NCBI GenBank assembly: GCA_013297655.1 | Contig: JAAFHV010000015.1 | Location: 1-64,000 of the forward strand | DNA: 64,000 nt | Direction: 5' to 3' | From: Myxococcales bacterium | Lineage (GTDB): Bacteria > Myxococcota_A > Polyangia > Polyangiales > Polyangiaceae | Part shown: positions 16,421-24,216 of the stretch, one piece after another | How the letters are laid out: each line of letters opens with the position of its first letter | How positions within the stretch are numbered: the first letter of the stretch is position 1 | Translations under genes and position numbers: made by a program | The notes under the pieces: generated by a model | What the model was told of the DNA's origin: nothing | Database searches by the model: none | What the model saw: the letters and a program-made list of their open reading frames with translations, nothing else

Positions 16421-19191
16421 AACGCTGTTTTTGTGCCGTCCTCGGCGCGCTGGGGCTCGCCTCGGCTCCCCTCCTCGCCGGATGCGCCTCGCAAGCACCG
16501 CCCCCCGCCGTCGCCGAGGCCGAGCGTTCGCTCGACGGCGCATCACCGGCTGCCAAGCTGGAGCGCGCCGGGCTCGTCGCCGACGCGAAGGAGCTCCTCT
16601 CCCTCGCAAAGGAAGTCGCCGCACGGGGAGAGACGGAGAAAGCCACTCTCTACGCACGGCAGTCGATTCAAAAGCTCCGCATGGCCGGCGCGTTCGCCGA
16701 GCGCGAACAGGTGGAAGCCTTCCTTGCCGCACTCGAGAAGTCGAAGCGCGCGGAGCCGGGCGCGCCGAAGCAAGTGCCACTTACACAACCGCCCACGAGC
16801 GAAGGCCACGTAAGGGAATCGACCGTCGTCGTGCTCGCCCCCGGGCGCGACAACCCGCCCGCACCGATCCGTCCCGAGCCCGCCCCCGCGCCCGCGTCGC
16901 CGCAAGCAGTCGCGCCCCCTCCGTCGGCTCAAGACGGGAGTCTAAAGGCACTATCGGAGCGTAAGCTCGTGGAGCTGCAGTTCAAGCGGAGCGAGGCGCT
17001 CGGCCAAGGAAAGGACCACGCCTGCCCGACGACGTTTCGGGAGTACGAGTCGATCTTGGAGCTCTCGCAGCGCAGGTTCGACGCGCGCGACTACGAACGG
17101 TCGTACGAGTTCTCGCTCCGCGCGGAGGAGCGTTTTCGCGCTTGCGACGCGCGCGCTGCGACAGCCCCGCCGACCAAGGCGAACGACAGGCCGAGCGACG
17201 AAGCGGCAGGAAAAAAAGCCGCCGCGAGCATCCACAAGGCACAGGTCGAGCTCGCGCGCGTCGACGCGAGCACGGAGGGCGACCCCGGCGCAGCGGAAGG
17301 CCGCGTTCTCCTCGCCAACGCCGTAACGTGGTTCGACAAGCGCTCGTTCTCCGAAGCCGACGACCTCGCGCTGCGCGCGTATGCCGTGCTCGCGCGGGTC
17401 CGCCCACGCGCGGCGACGGGAGCGCCCGCGACGCCGAAGCCAGGAGCAGGCGACCCCGGCGCGGAGCCGTGCGCCGACGCGAAGCGACTCACGGAAGAGT
17501 CCAAAGAATCGGAGAAGGCGATCGCGGGCCAGAAGCTCTCTTCCGCAGACGAGAAGGCGCGAACCGACGCCAAGACGGACCTCTCCGAGGGCGAAAAGCG
17601 CGTCGCCAAGAAGGCATGCACGGAGGCGATGCCGCTCCTCGCGCGCGCACGCGACACGTTCGCTCGTCTCGCGCACCCGCAGGAGAAGCCAGCCCTCGGG
17701 CAAAAGCCTTGGGAAGGCGCCCTCGTCGCGATTCAAGAGGCGGAGAAATCGAAGGCGCTCGCCAAAGGGCGAATCACGAACGACGCCGACCGCACGACGT
17801 TCACGCGCGGGGAGACGGCGCTCGCGCGCGCGACGTCGGGTTACGAAAAGAACGACCTCCCCGAGGCGGAGAAGGCAGCGAAGGAGGCGCGCCTCTTCTT
17901 CGACGGCATCAAGGAGAAAGAAGGCCCCCTCGCCAAGGTGGAGCCCAAAGCGGAACCGAAACAAGAGCCGAAGGCGGAGCAGAAGCAAGAGCCCAAGGTC
18001 GCGGCCGACGCAGGCACCGCGGCCGAGCGGCGCGTCGCTGCCTATCCAACGGAGACAGGAGTCGATCAGGCGTGGCGGGGAGCCTATCCGAAGGTTTATC
18101 GCGCGCTCGCGATGCGTGACGAGGCGCGCTCGGTCTCGCCCCACGAGCGGAAGAAGCTCGCCGACGCGGACGCGCGGGTGGAGGCCGCGCGCGCGGCGTG
18201 GGCCGGCAAACGCTACGCGGAGGCAGGGTCCCACGCCGATGCTGCGATGGTGGTCCTGGAGCCGCTGACGCGGGCCGAGCCGGACGGCGGGAGCGAGGCG
18301 GAGCTCGACGCCGCGCGCAAGGGAGCCGACATGGCCCTGCGCGCCTCCGGAGAGCGCGCGACCATCTGCGAGAAAGAGCGCTGCATCGAGCGCGACGTGA
18401 AGAAGCTCGCCGCGGCGAAGGAGCTCCACGAGTCGGCAAAGAGGGCATACGACGCCAAACGATTCAAGGCCGCGACCGAGCTCGCCGACCACGCCAAAGC
18501 AGGCTTCGACGAGGTGCTCGCGATCGCCCTCCCTGGCGCGACCGACGCAGAGAAAGACAAGGCGCTGCGGCCCGAAGCGGAGGACGCCCTCCGCGACGCT
18601 ACGGTGAAGGAGAAGCTCTGCGATACGAATGGGTGCGCCACCCACGCCGCGGAGAGCGTGGTCCGCGCGCGAGAGACTTTGCTCTCTGCCAAAGTGGCGT
18701 GCACCGACAAACGCTACGGCGTATGCCGCGACCGCGCGCGGGAGGCAGAAAAGACCTACCAGCTCGCGATGGACGCGGCCCCGTCGTTCGCCGTGCCCGC
18801 CGACATCAAGGGCATATCGAAATCGGGAGACGTACTGCTCGTGAGCCCTCCGCTCGTCTATACGAACGGGACGACCGCGCTCGACTCGAAGAGCCAGGCG
18901 TCGGTCGCGGCCCTCGCGCGCACGTTGCTCGAAAACAAGAAGACGCTCAAGCGAGTCAACCTCGTCGGGTACACCGACAATCGCGGAATCGCGGCGCAGA
19001 ACAAGAAGCTCTCGGAGGGCCGGGCGCAGACGCTTCGCCAGGCGTTGATCGGCAAAGGCGTACCCGCCGACCTCCTCGTCGCGGAAGGGCGCGGCGCGGA
19101 TGCGCCGATCGCGGACAACACGACCGCCGAGGGCCGCGAGCGAAACCGTCGTGTCGAAATTCATCTCGAGCTTTTGGACGGTGTGAAATGA
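16417..19191 (+). CDS. Long OmpA-family lipoprotein with helical repeats
   Basis: 924 residues. Signal peptide with lipobox (LLAGCAS). After a DUF4398-like first helix pair and a Pro-rich linker comes a very long array of Ala/Lys/Glu-rich amphipathic helices. These include several modules with Cys pairs (TICEKERCIERD, KLCDTNGCATHA, KVACTDKRYGVCRD). The last 120 residues form an OmpA-C peptidoglycan-binding domain (LVGYTDNRG and AEGRERNRRVEIHL). The protein would reach from the outer membrane to the cell wall. Typical OmpA-C lipoproteins have 150-400 residues, so the helical insert is unusually long. It is coupled by ATGA overlaps to the genes on both sides. Confidence 0.88.
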   Translation: MKRCFCAVLGALGLASAPLLAGCASQAPPPAVAEAERSLDGASPAAKLERAGLVADAKELLSLAKEVAARGETEKATLYARQSIQKLRMAGAFAEREQVEAFLAALEKSKRAEPGAPKQVPLTQPPTSEGHVRESTVVVLAPGRDNPPAPIRPEPAPAPASPQAVAPPPSAQDGSLKALSERKLVELQFKRSEALGQGKDHACPTTFREYESILELSQRRFDARDYERSYEFSLRAEERFRACDARAATAPPTKANDRPSDEAAGKKAAASIHKAQVELARVDASTEGDPGAAEGRVLLANAVTWFDKRSFSEADDLALRAYAVLARVRPRAATGAPATPKPGAGDPGAEPCADAKRLTEESKESEKAIAGQKLSSADEKARTDAKTDLSEGEKRVAKKACTEAMPLLARARDTFARLAHPQEKPALGQKPWEGALVAIQEAEKSKALAKGRITNDADRTTFTRGETALARATSGYEKNDLPEAEKAAKEARLFFDGIKEKEGPLAKVEPKAEPKQEPKAEQKQEPKVAADAGTAAERRVAAYPTETGVDQAWRGAYPKVYRALAMRDEARSVSPHERKKLADADARVEAARAAWAGKRYAEAGSHADAAMVVLEPLTRAEPDGGSEAELDAARKGADMALRASGERATICEKERCIERDVKKLAAAKELHESAKRAYDAKRFKAATELADHAKAGFDEVLAIALPGATDAEKDKALRPEAEDALRDATVKEKLCDTNGCATHAAESVVRARETLLSAKVACTDKRYGVCRDRAREAEKTYQLAMDAAPSFAVPADIKGISKSGDVLLVSPPLVYTNGTTALDSKSQASVAALARTLLENKKTLKRVNLVGYTDNRGIAAQNKKLSEGRAQTLRQALIGKGVPADLLVAEGRGADAPIADNTTAEGRERNRRVEIHLELLDGVK

Positions 19192-19940
19192 ATCGCTTTC
19201 AGTCTTGGAAATTCGGCGCCACGTGCTTTGCGGCCCTCGCTCTCCTCGTTGCGTGGCCAGGCGTCGCGCACGCGCAGCCCGATCCGTTCGCCGACTACGA
19301 CGCCGCCAAACGTGGCGCTCCGCCGCCCTCCCACCCCGGCGCCTCCGTGCCCGATTCGGAGATCGTGCTCCCGACCCAAAAGGGTGCCTTCGCGCTCGGA
19401 GTTCGTACCGCGTTCGCCTACTCGACGACCTCGGCGGAAAGTACGAGCGGCCCGTCGGAGACGAACACGACTCTCTTCTTCAGGCTCGCTCCGTCGATCG
19501 AATACCACGTCAAAGACTCCCTCGTGATCGGCGCGTCGTTCGGGCTCATGCAGAAGTCGGTCGGCCGCGAGGAGGGCAGCGGCGGTCGCTCGGAGACCGG
19601 GTGGATGCCAGAGATTTCGGCCCAGTACGATATCCCAATTACGAAACGTTTCGCGTTGATGCCGGGGATCGCGATGGGGCTCTACTTCGGCGGCAGCGAC
19701 CGCAAGCTTCGCCTCACGACCCCGGGCGCTCCGGTAGTCGAAGAATCGACCAGCACGTTCGGCTTCGCCGCCACCGTCGCGCTCCGAGTCGGATACCAAA
19801 TCAGCGAGCACTTCCAGGTCCGAAGCGGGCTCGGGATGTTCGGGACGATCGGCTCCGAGACGATCGCGAGCCAAGATCGTAGCCTGTCGACCTCTTCGGC
19901 GAATTTTACGCTCCCAGTCGAGCTCCACTACACGTTCTGA
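19188..19940 (+). CDS. Outer-membrane beta-barrel protein
   Basis: 250 residues from ATG 19188, overlapping the upstream stop (ATGA). The signal peptide is ATCFAALALLVAWPGVAHA, cleaved before QPDPF. The mature part has alternating strands (GAFALGVRTAFAYS, KDSLVIGASFGLM, AATVALRVGYQI) and ends in Phe (PVELHYTF), as expected for a small OmpW/OmpA-sized barrel of 8-10 strands. It is the last gene of the four-gene envelope operon and is followed 17 nt later by a hairpin. Specific ligand unknown. Confidence 0.82.
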   Translation: MNRFQSWKFGATCFAALALLVAWPGVAHAQPDPFADYDAAKRGAPPPSHPGASVPDSEIVLPTQKGAFALGVRTAFAYSTTSAESTSGPSETNTTLFFRLAPSIEYHVKDSLVIGASFGLMQKSVGREEGSGGRSETGWMPEISAQYDIPITKRFALMPGIAMGLYFGGSDRKLRLTTPGAPVVEESTSTFGFAATVALRVGYQISEHFQVRSGLGMFGTIGSETIASQDRSLSTSSANFTLPVELHYTF

Positions 19941-19957
19941 CCACGCACGCGGGCCGA

Positions 19958-19989
19958 GAGGCGTTCGATGGTCGCAGCCAGAACGCCTC
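19958..19989 (+). terminator. Hairpin after the envelope operon
   Basis: Perfect 9-bp stem GAGGCGTTC/GAACGCCTC with a 14-nt loop, 17 nt after the last stop. No T-run follows, so Rho-independent termination is uncertain. Confidence 0.45.
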
Positions 19990-20049
19990 CAATCCGCCCT
20001 CGCACCTAGAGCCGGGGGTCGGTAGCGGGTACTCACGGAGGGCTGCCTC

Positions 20050-20259
20050 GTGAAAGACGAATCGCGCAAAGGGCGCCCGTGGCTCATGGAAACCATGCAC
20101 GGGCTCGGTACGGAGCGGGAGCGCGTCGTACGCTATACCGCGGCGCGCGTCGGCGCGAAGTCGAGACTCACGTTCCGTCTCGCGGCGTCGCTCGTGCTCG
20201 CGGCGGCGACCGGGCTCGCCTTCGGAGCCTTCGGCACTTGGCTCGTGCTGCGAAGTTAG
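20050..20259 (+). CDS. Small single-span membrane protein
   Basis: 69 residues from a GTG at 20050 preceded by GGAGGG. The first 40 residues are basic and the C-terminal part is one hydrophobic helix (AASLVLAAATGLAFGAFGTW), so it is probably an inner-membrane protein with its N-terminus in the cytoplasm. No family recognised. It stands alone between the envelope operon and the convergent acyl carrier protein gene. Confidence 0.5.
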   Translation: MKDESRKGRPWLMETMHGLGTERERVVRYTAARVGAKSRLTFRLAASLVLAAATGLAFGAFGTWLVLRS

Positions 20260-20372
20260 TCGATCGAGCGCCGGAGCGCGTCCCTCGGGAGAGCGTTCGG
20301 CAACACCCAAGGTGTCTCCGCGGCACGCATCGTGTGCTTCGTAGAGGAGCGGGCGGCCGTACTCCCGCGGTC

Positions 20373-20435
20373 GACCGCGACGGGATCATCGGCGTCGAAG
20401 AGCTGCTTCCCCGTGCACATCTCCCACAGGAGGTG
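20373..20435 (-). pseudogene. Fragment of a Ser/Thr protein kinase
   Basis: One minus-strand frame reads HLLWEMCTGKQLFDADDPV, which matches the conserved C-lobe segment of bacterial Pkn kinases (typically LLWEMLTGRRLFDG-D-P). Nothing kinase-like continues on either side in any frame, so this looks like the relic of a deleted kinase gene. The match is short and could be coincidental. Confidence 0.4.
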
Positions 20436-20505
20436 TGCTCGACTCTGCCGCGACGGCAGCGCTACGTGCGCCGATGGCGATTCGAGGCCACGACTCGGGC
20501 ACGAA

Positions 20506-20538
20506 CAAAAACGGCGCCACGCATGGTGCGTGACGCCG
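20506..20538 (-). terminator. Rho-independent terminator of the acyl carrier protein gene
   Basis: On the minus strand, CGGCG-T-CACGCA pairs with TGCGTG-G-CGCCG around a short loop and is followed by TTTTT. It lies 30 nt after the acyl carrier protein stop. Confidence 0.8.
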
Positions 20539-20567
20539 CCGTGCGGGGGCACCGCGAAGACGCGCGA

Positions 20568-20810
20568 TCAGCCCTTCTTCTTCTCCACGAACGCGGTGAT
20601 GCGCGCGATCGAGTCGAGGTTCTCCGGGAGGAGCTCCGCGTCGTCGACCTTGATCCCGTAGGTGGACTCGAGGTGCGCGACGACCTCGAGCACGCCAGTG
20701 GAGTCGATGACGCCCTTGTCGAGCAACGACGCGTCGTCCGCGAGGCCCGCCGGGTCGGCCACGTAGAAGTTTTTCACGATGAACTGGCGGACATCTGCCT
20801 GAATGCTCAT
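20568..20810 (-). CDS. Acyl/peptidyl carrier protein
   Basis: 80 residues, one four-helix carrier domain. Ser37 in GVIDSTGVLEVV is the phosphopantetheine attachment site. The first residue, spacing and length match free-standing acyl carrier proteins. It lies 152 bp downstream of an asparagine synthetase gene on the same strand, with its own terminator after it. It is not in a fatty-acid operon (no fabF or fabD nearby), so it probably serves a dedicated pathway; asparagine-synthetase/carrier pairs occur in amidation and secondary-metabolite loci. Confidence 0.9.
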   Translation of the reverse strand: MSIQADVRQFIVKNFYVADPAGLADDASLLDKGVIDSTGVLEVVAHLESTYGIKVDDAELLPENLDSIARITAFVEKKKG

Positions 20811-20962
20811 GGCTCTCTTCCCTCACCCTTCGTGGGCCAAAGTGGGCTCGATACTCTCAGGTTCCACGAGGGACGACAAGCCCGTCACCCTTGGATTTTC
20901 GGCGGGGGCGGCCCGTGCTTGCGAAGCGGCGGCTCCCTCGTCGTGGCGTGTTTCTCCTGCGC

Positions 20963-22957
20963 TCACGCGAGTCGGTCGACCATCGTCTTGATCGGAACGT
21001 CCCGCGGAGCCGCCGGCCGCGCGAGGATCGACTCGTGGACGAGCTGGGTCGACAAGATGCCCACGACCGCCATGTTGTCCGCGTTCGAGAACTGGCCACC
21101 CGCCGCCCGCGCTTTGCACTTGTCCCAAAGGGTGCGCGCGCCATCGACCGAGAACACGCCCGCCTCGCGGACCGCCTTCTCGCTCATCACGTCCTCCACC
21201 CACGAAGGGGTGCCCGCGCCCACGAACGAGAGCGCGTCCGGAGCGCGATAAGGCTGCTTTTTCCGCGCCAGAATATCGGCCGGCACCAAGTCTTTGCTCG
21301 CGAGCTTGAGCACGTGTTTCTCGTCGAGAACGTGAAGCTTGTAGCTTGCAGGCAACGAGTCGGCGAGCGCGATCACGTCCTTGTCGAGGAACGGGAAACG
21401 CCCCTCGACCGAGTTGCCCATCAGCATGCGATCGCCCTGCGACGAGAGCAGGTAACCCGTGAGCAGGGTGCGAATCTCGATGTACTGATCTTGCGCCAAG
21501 TGCGACCAGCGCGAAAACTCGGGCGGCAACGTGGCGAGGAAATTCGCGGTCACGTCGGTCGTGCCCACCTTCGCGATCACGTCGCCCGAGAAGAGGCGCT
21601 TGAGGGCCGCGGTAGAGCGCCAGCGCGCCTCGTGGGCGAAGCCAGGGGAGCCCGAATTTTCCAGGTTTCGACCGAAGAACTGCGTCGCCATTGCCTTTTG
21701 CGCGACCGGCGACCGCGCAAGATACGGGTAAAGCCGATCGAGCAGGAGCGGACGTCGCTTCGACTTCGGATCCTTCGCCCAGAACCGCCGCACCTTGCCC
21801 TCGCGGAAGAGATCGTAGCCGGCGAACATCTCGTCGGCGCCCTCGCCGGTGAGCACCACCTTGATGCCTGCATCATGCACGAGCTTCGAGAGCAAAAAGA
21901 GCGGAGCGGGCGCGGTGCGGAGCACGGGGCGCTCGGCGAAGCGGATCACGTCGGGGAACACGTTCGCGATGTCGCCGCTCTTCACGGTGATGGCGTGGTG
22001 CTCGGTGCCGAGGCGCGCCGCCATTTGTTTTTGGAACTGCGTTTCGTCGTACTCCGCGTCCTCGAAGCCGACGGAGAACGTGGAGAACTTTTCGCCCTTC
22101 GCGCGGAGGCCGAGCGCCGCCACGAACGAGCTGTCGAGCCCTCCCGAGAGGTAGCTCCCGACCTGCACGTCGGCGCGGAGCATACGGAGCGCGGTGGCCT
22201 TCTCGAGGGCCTCGCGCACGGCGACGGTCGCGTCCTCGAGGGTGCCTTTGAACGTATTGGCCCCGCCCGGCTCGCAGTACTTGGGCTCCCAATACGCGTG
22301 CTCGTGCACCTTGCCGTTTTCATAGGTGCGCACGTAGCCGGCACGCAGCTCTTCCACATTCTCGAACACCGACCGCGGGGGCACGATGCTCCAGAACGTG
22401 AACGTCTCTTCCAGGCCCACCGCATCGAACGCGCGCGGCACGCTCGGATCCGCGGCAAAAATAGCCTTTACCTCGCTCCCGAAGAACACGCGGCCGGCGT
22501 GCTCGGTGATGTAGAGCGGGCGCACCCCGACCCGATCGCGGGAGAGGACGAGCTTCTTCTTTTTTTCGTCCCACAGCGCGACCGCCCACTGCCCGTTCAT
22601 CTTCGCGAAGGCCTCGTCGCCCCACGCCTCGTAGGCGTGCACGATGACCTCGGTGTCGCTCTTGGTCTTGAACACGTGGCCGAGCGCGACGAGCTCTTCG
22701 CGGAGCTCGACGTAGTTGAAGATCTCGCCGTTGAACGCGATCCAGAGGGTGCCGTCTTGGTTCGAGAGCGGCTGCTGCCCGGTGGAGAGATCGATGATGG
22801 ACAGGCGCGCGTGGGCGAGGCCGCAGCGAGCGTCACGGAAGATCCCGAACTCGTCCGGCCCGCGGTGGTGCATCGCCCCGCACATGCGCGCGAGCTCCTC
22901 CCGGGTGGGTGTCTTGGCCGTCTCGTTCCGCGCGAAGATCCCCGCTATTCCGCACAT
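20963..22957 (-). CDS. asnB: Asparagine synthetase (glutamine-hydrolysing)
   Basis: 664 residues. It starts MCGIAGIF, with Cys2 as the glutaminase nucleophile, followed by HHRGPDEFG and FNGEIFNY of the class II amidotransferase domain (about 1-215). The synthetase domain has the pyrophosphate loop SYLSGGLDSS and VVLTGEGADEMFAGYD. The enzyme converts Asp, Gln and ATP to Asn and Glu. Length is normal for the AsnB subgroup that also includes amidotransferases working on carrier-bound or sugar substrates. The adjacent carrier protein makes a specialised role possible, but housekeeping asparagine synthesis remains the default. Confidence 0.93.
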   Translation of the reverse strand: MCGIAGIFARNETAKTPTREELARMCGAMHHRGPDEFGIFRDARCGLAHARLSIIDLSTGQQPLSNQDGTLWIAFNGEIFNYVELREELVALGHVFKTKSDTEVIVHAYEAWGDEAFAKMNGQWAVALWDEKKKKLVLSRDRVGVRPLYITEHAGRVFFGSEVKAIFAADPSVPRAFDAVGLEETFTFWSIVPPRSVFENVEELRAGYVRTYENGKVHEHAYWEPKYCEPGGANTFKGTLEDATVAVREALEKATALRMLRADVQVGSYLSGGLDSSFVAALGLRAKGEKFSTFSVGFEDAEYDETQFQKQMAARLGTEHHAITVKSGDIANVFPDVIRFAERPVLRTAPAPLFLLSKLVHDAGIKVVLTGEGADEMFAGYDLFREGKVRRFWAKDPKSKRRPLLLDRLYPYLARSPVAQKAMATQFFGRNLENSGSPGFAHEARWRSTAALKRLFSGDVIAKVGTTDVTANFLATLPPEFSRWSHLAQDQYIEIRTLLTGYLLSSQGDRMLMGNSVEGRFPFLDKDVIALADSLPASYKLHVLDEKHVLKLASKDLVPADILARKKQPYRAPDALSFVGAGTPSWVEDVMSEKAVREAGVFSVDGARTLWDKCKARAAGGQFSNADNMAVVGILSTQLVHESILARPAAPRDVPIKTMVDRLA

Positions 22958-23053
22958 CTGTGGCTCTCTCCCGTTGGCTCGATTTCGAAAACGATCCGAG
23001 CCTCGAAGCTAACGAAAAAGCCTTCGCCCGTCGCGCCTTCGTTGTCGCCCGAA

Positions 23054-24112
23054 TCAACGACCGTGCGGGCCCGTCGCCTCGAACACCTCACGAAGAAGCG
23101 CCATCCCGGAGGTGGCCTCGCGACGCGCGACCTTCCACACCGTGTCGCGGACGACGTTGTTGACCTTCGTGGGGACGCCGTGCTTCTCGCCGAGGGCGAC
23201 CACCTCGCCGTTCAGGAAGTCGACCGCCGGGGCGCGGCCGCGCTCGATCGCCTGCAACATCGAGCTCCGCATGCGACGGAATCGGAAGCCGACCGCGAGC
23301 AAGAGCCCGTGCTTCGCGAGGAGCCCCGGCGAGCCGACCGCGTCCTTCTCGGCCTCGGTGAGCGCAACCCAATCGAGATCGATCGTGCCGGAGACCTTCT
23401 CCAGCGAGACGCGCTCCTTGCGCGCGACCTCCACCGTCTCGGTCATGATCTCGAGGGCGAGCCGGCGCACGAAACGATGCTGAAGGAGCACCCCGAGGCG
23501 GTCACCACCGAGCGTGCCGAGCGACGAAATCGCGCAGTTGATCGCGAGCTTACTAAAGCGCTTTCCCTTTAGGTTTCCTGTAGTTTCAACGGGACCAATC
23601 GCCTCGAGGGCGCGGGTGAGGGCGCCGTCCTCGGGGTCGAGGGGCGCGCCGTCGTAGCGGCCGATCGTGAAGCCACCTTGGGCCGTGCGATCGTAGAGAC
23701 CCGGCTCCGGCATCGCGCCGCCCCAGCCCACGATCGCGCCGACGACGCGGTCTTTGCCCACGATCGATTCGACCCGCGGCTCACAGAGCCCGTTCTGGAG
23801 ACACACCACCTTGCCGCGCTCACCCAGCACCGGAAGGACCTGACGCGCAGCTTCGTCGACCTGCGGAGGCTGCACCGCGAGGATGACGAAGTCGAAGGGG
23901 CCCTCCGGCACCGCGCGCGCAATCGGCCCGTGGACGACCTGCGCGTCTTCTTCGCCCTCGCCTTTGAGGCGATACCCTTTGGCCTCCACCGCGCTCGCGA
24001 TCGCGTCGTTCGTGGTGACGCACACGACGTCGTGCCCCGTCTGGAGGAGGTGAGCCGTCACGATGCCGCCGAGGCCTCCGGCGCCCATCACGAGAATGCG
24101 AGGAGTGGACAT
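23054..24112 (-). CDS. Ketopantoate reductase-like (ApbA/PanE family) dehydrogenase
   Basis: 352 residues. The N-terminal NAD(P)-binding motif is GAGGLGG. The family Lys lies in KGKRFSKLAINCAISSLGTL, and the C-terminal segment FLNGEVVALGEKHGVPTKVN carries the conserved Glu and Asn. Family members reduce 2-dehydropantoate to pantoate in coenzyme A synthesis; others reduce related 2-oxo acids. No panB or panC is nearby, so the exact substrate is open. It lies 96 bp upstream of asnB on the same strand, near a carrier protein that needs the coenzyme-A-derived arm, but this may be coincidence. Confidence 0.88.
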   Translation of the reverse strand: MSTPRILVMGAGGLGGIVTAHLLQTGHDVVCVTTNDAIASAVEAKGYRLKGEGEEDAQVVHGPIARAVPEGPFDFVILAVQPPQVDEAARQVLPVLGERGKVVCLQNGLCEPRVESIVGKDRVVGAIVGWGGAMPEPGLYDRTAQGGFTIGRYDGAPLDPEDGALTRALEAIGPVETTGNLKGKRFSKLAINCAISSLGTLGGDRLGVLLQHRFVRRLALEIMTETVEVARKERVSLEKVSGTIDLDWVALTEAEKDAVGSPGLLAKHGLLLAVGFRFRRMRSSMLQAIERGRAPAVDFLNGEVVALGEKHGVPTKVNNVVRDTVWKVARREATSGMALLREVFEATGPHGR

Positions 24113-24216
24113 GCTGCCGCGACTCTACCGCGAAGGCCACGCGAAGGCATGCGCTCGAGCTAGGAAATCCAGGCGGAACTGCGCTGCGGCTCCCTCGTTC
24201 GCCCAGCGAGTGACAG

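Larger units (their letters stand above)
20260..20567. other. Intergenic stretch with a kinase remnant and a terminator
   Basis: About 308 bp without an intact gene. It contains a short minus-strand fragment resembling a Ser/Thr kinase C-lobe (20373-20435) and the hairpin terminator of the downstream minus-strand gene, both listed separately. Confidence 0.5.

Noticed and set aside
19161-20096. Minus-strand reading frames opposite the last envelope gene
   Set aside because: Composition is that of antisense shadow frames; the plus-strand frame has a signal peptide and a barrel-type C-terminus.
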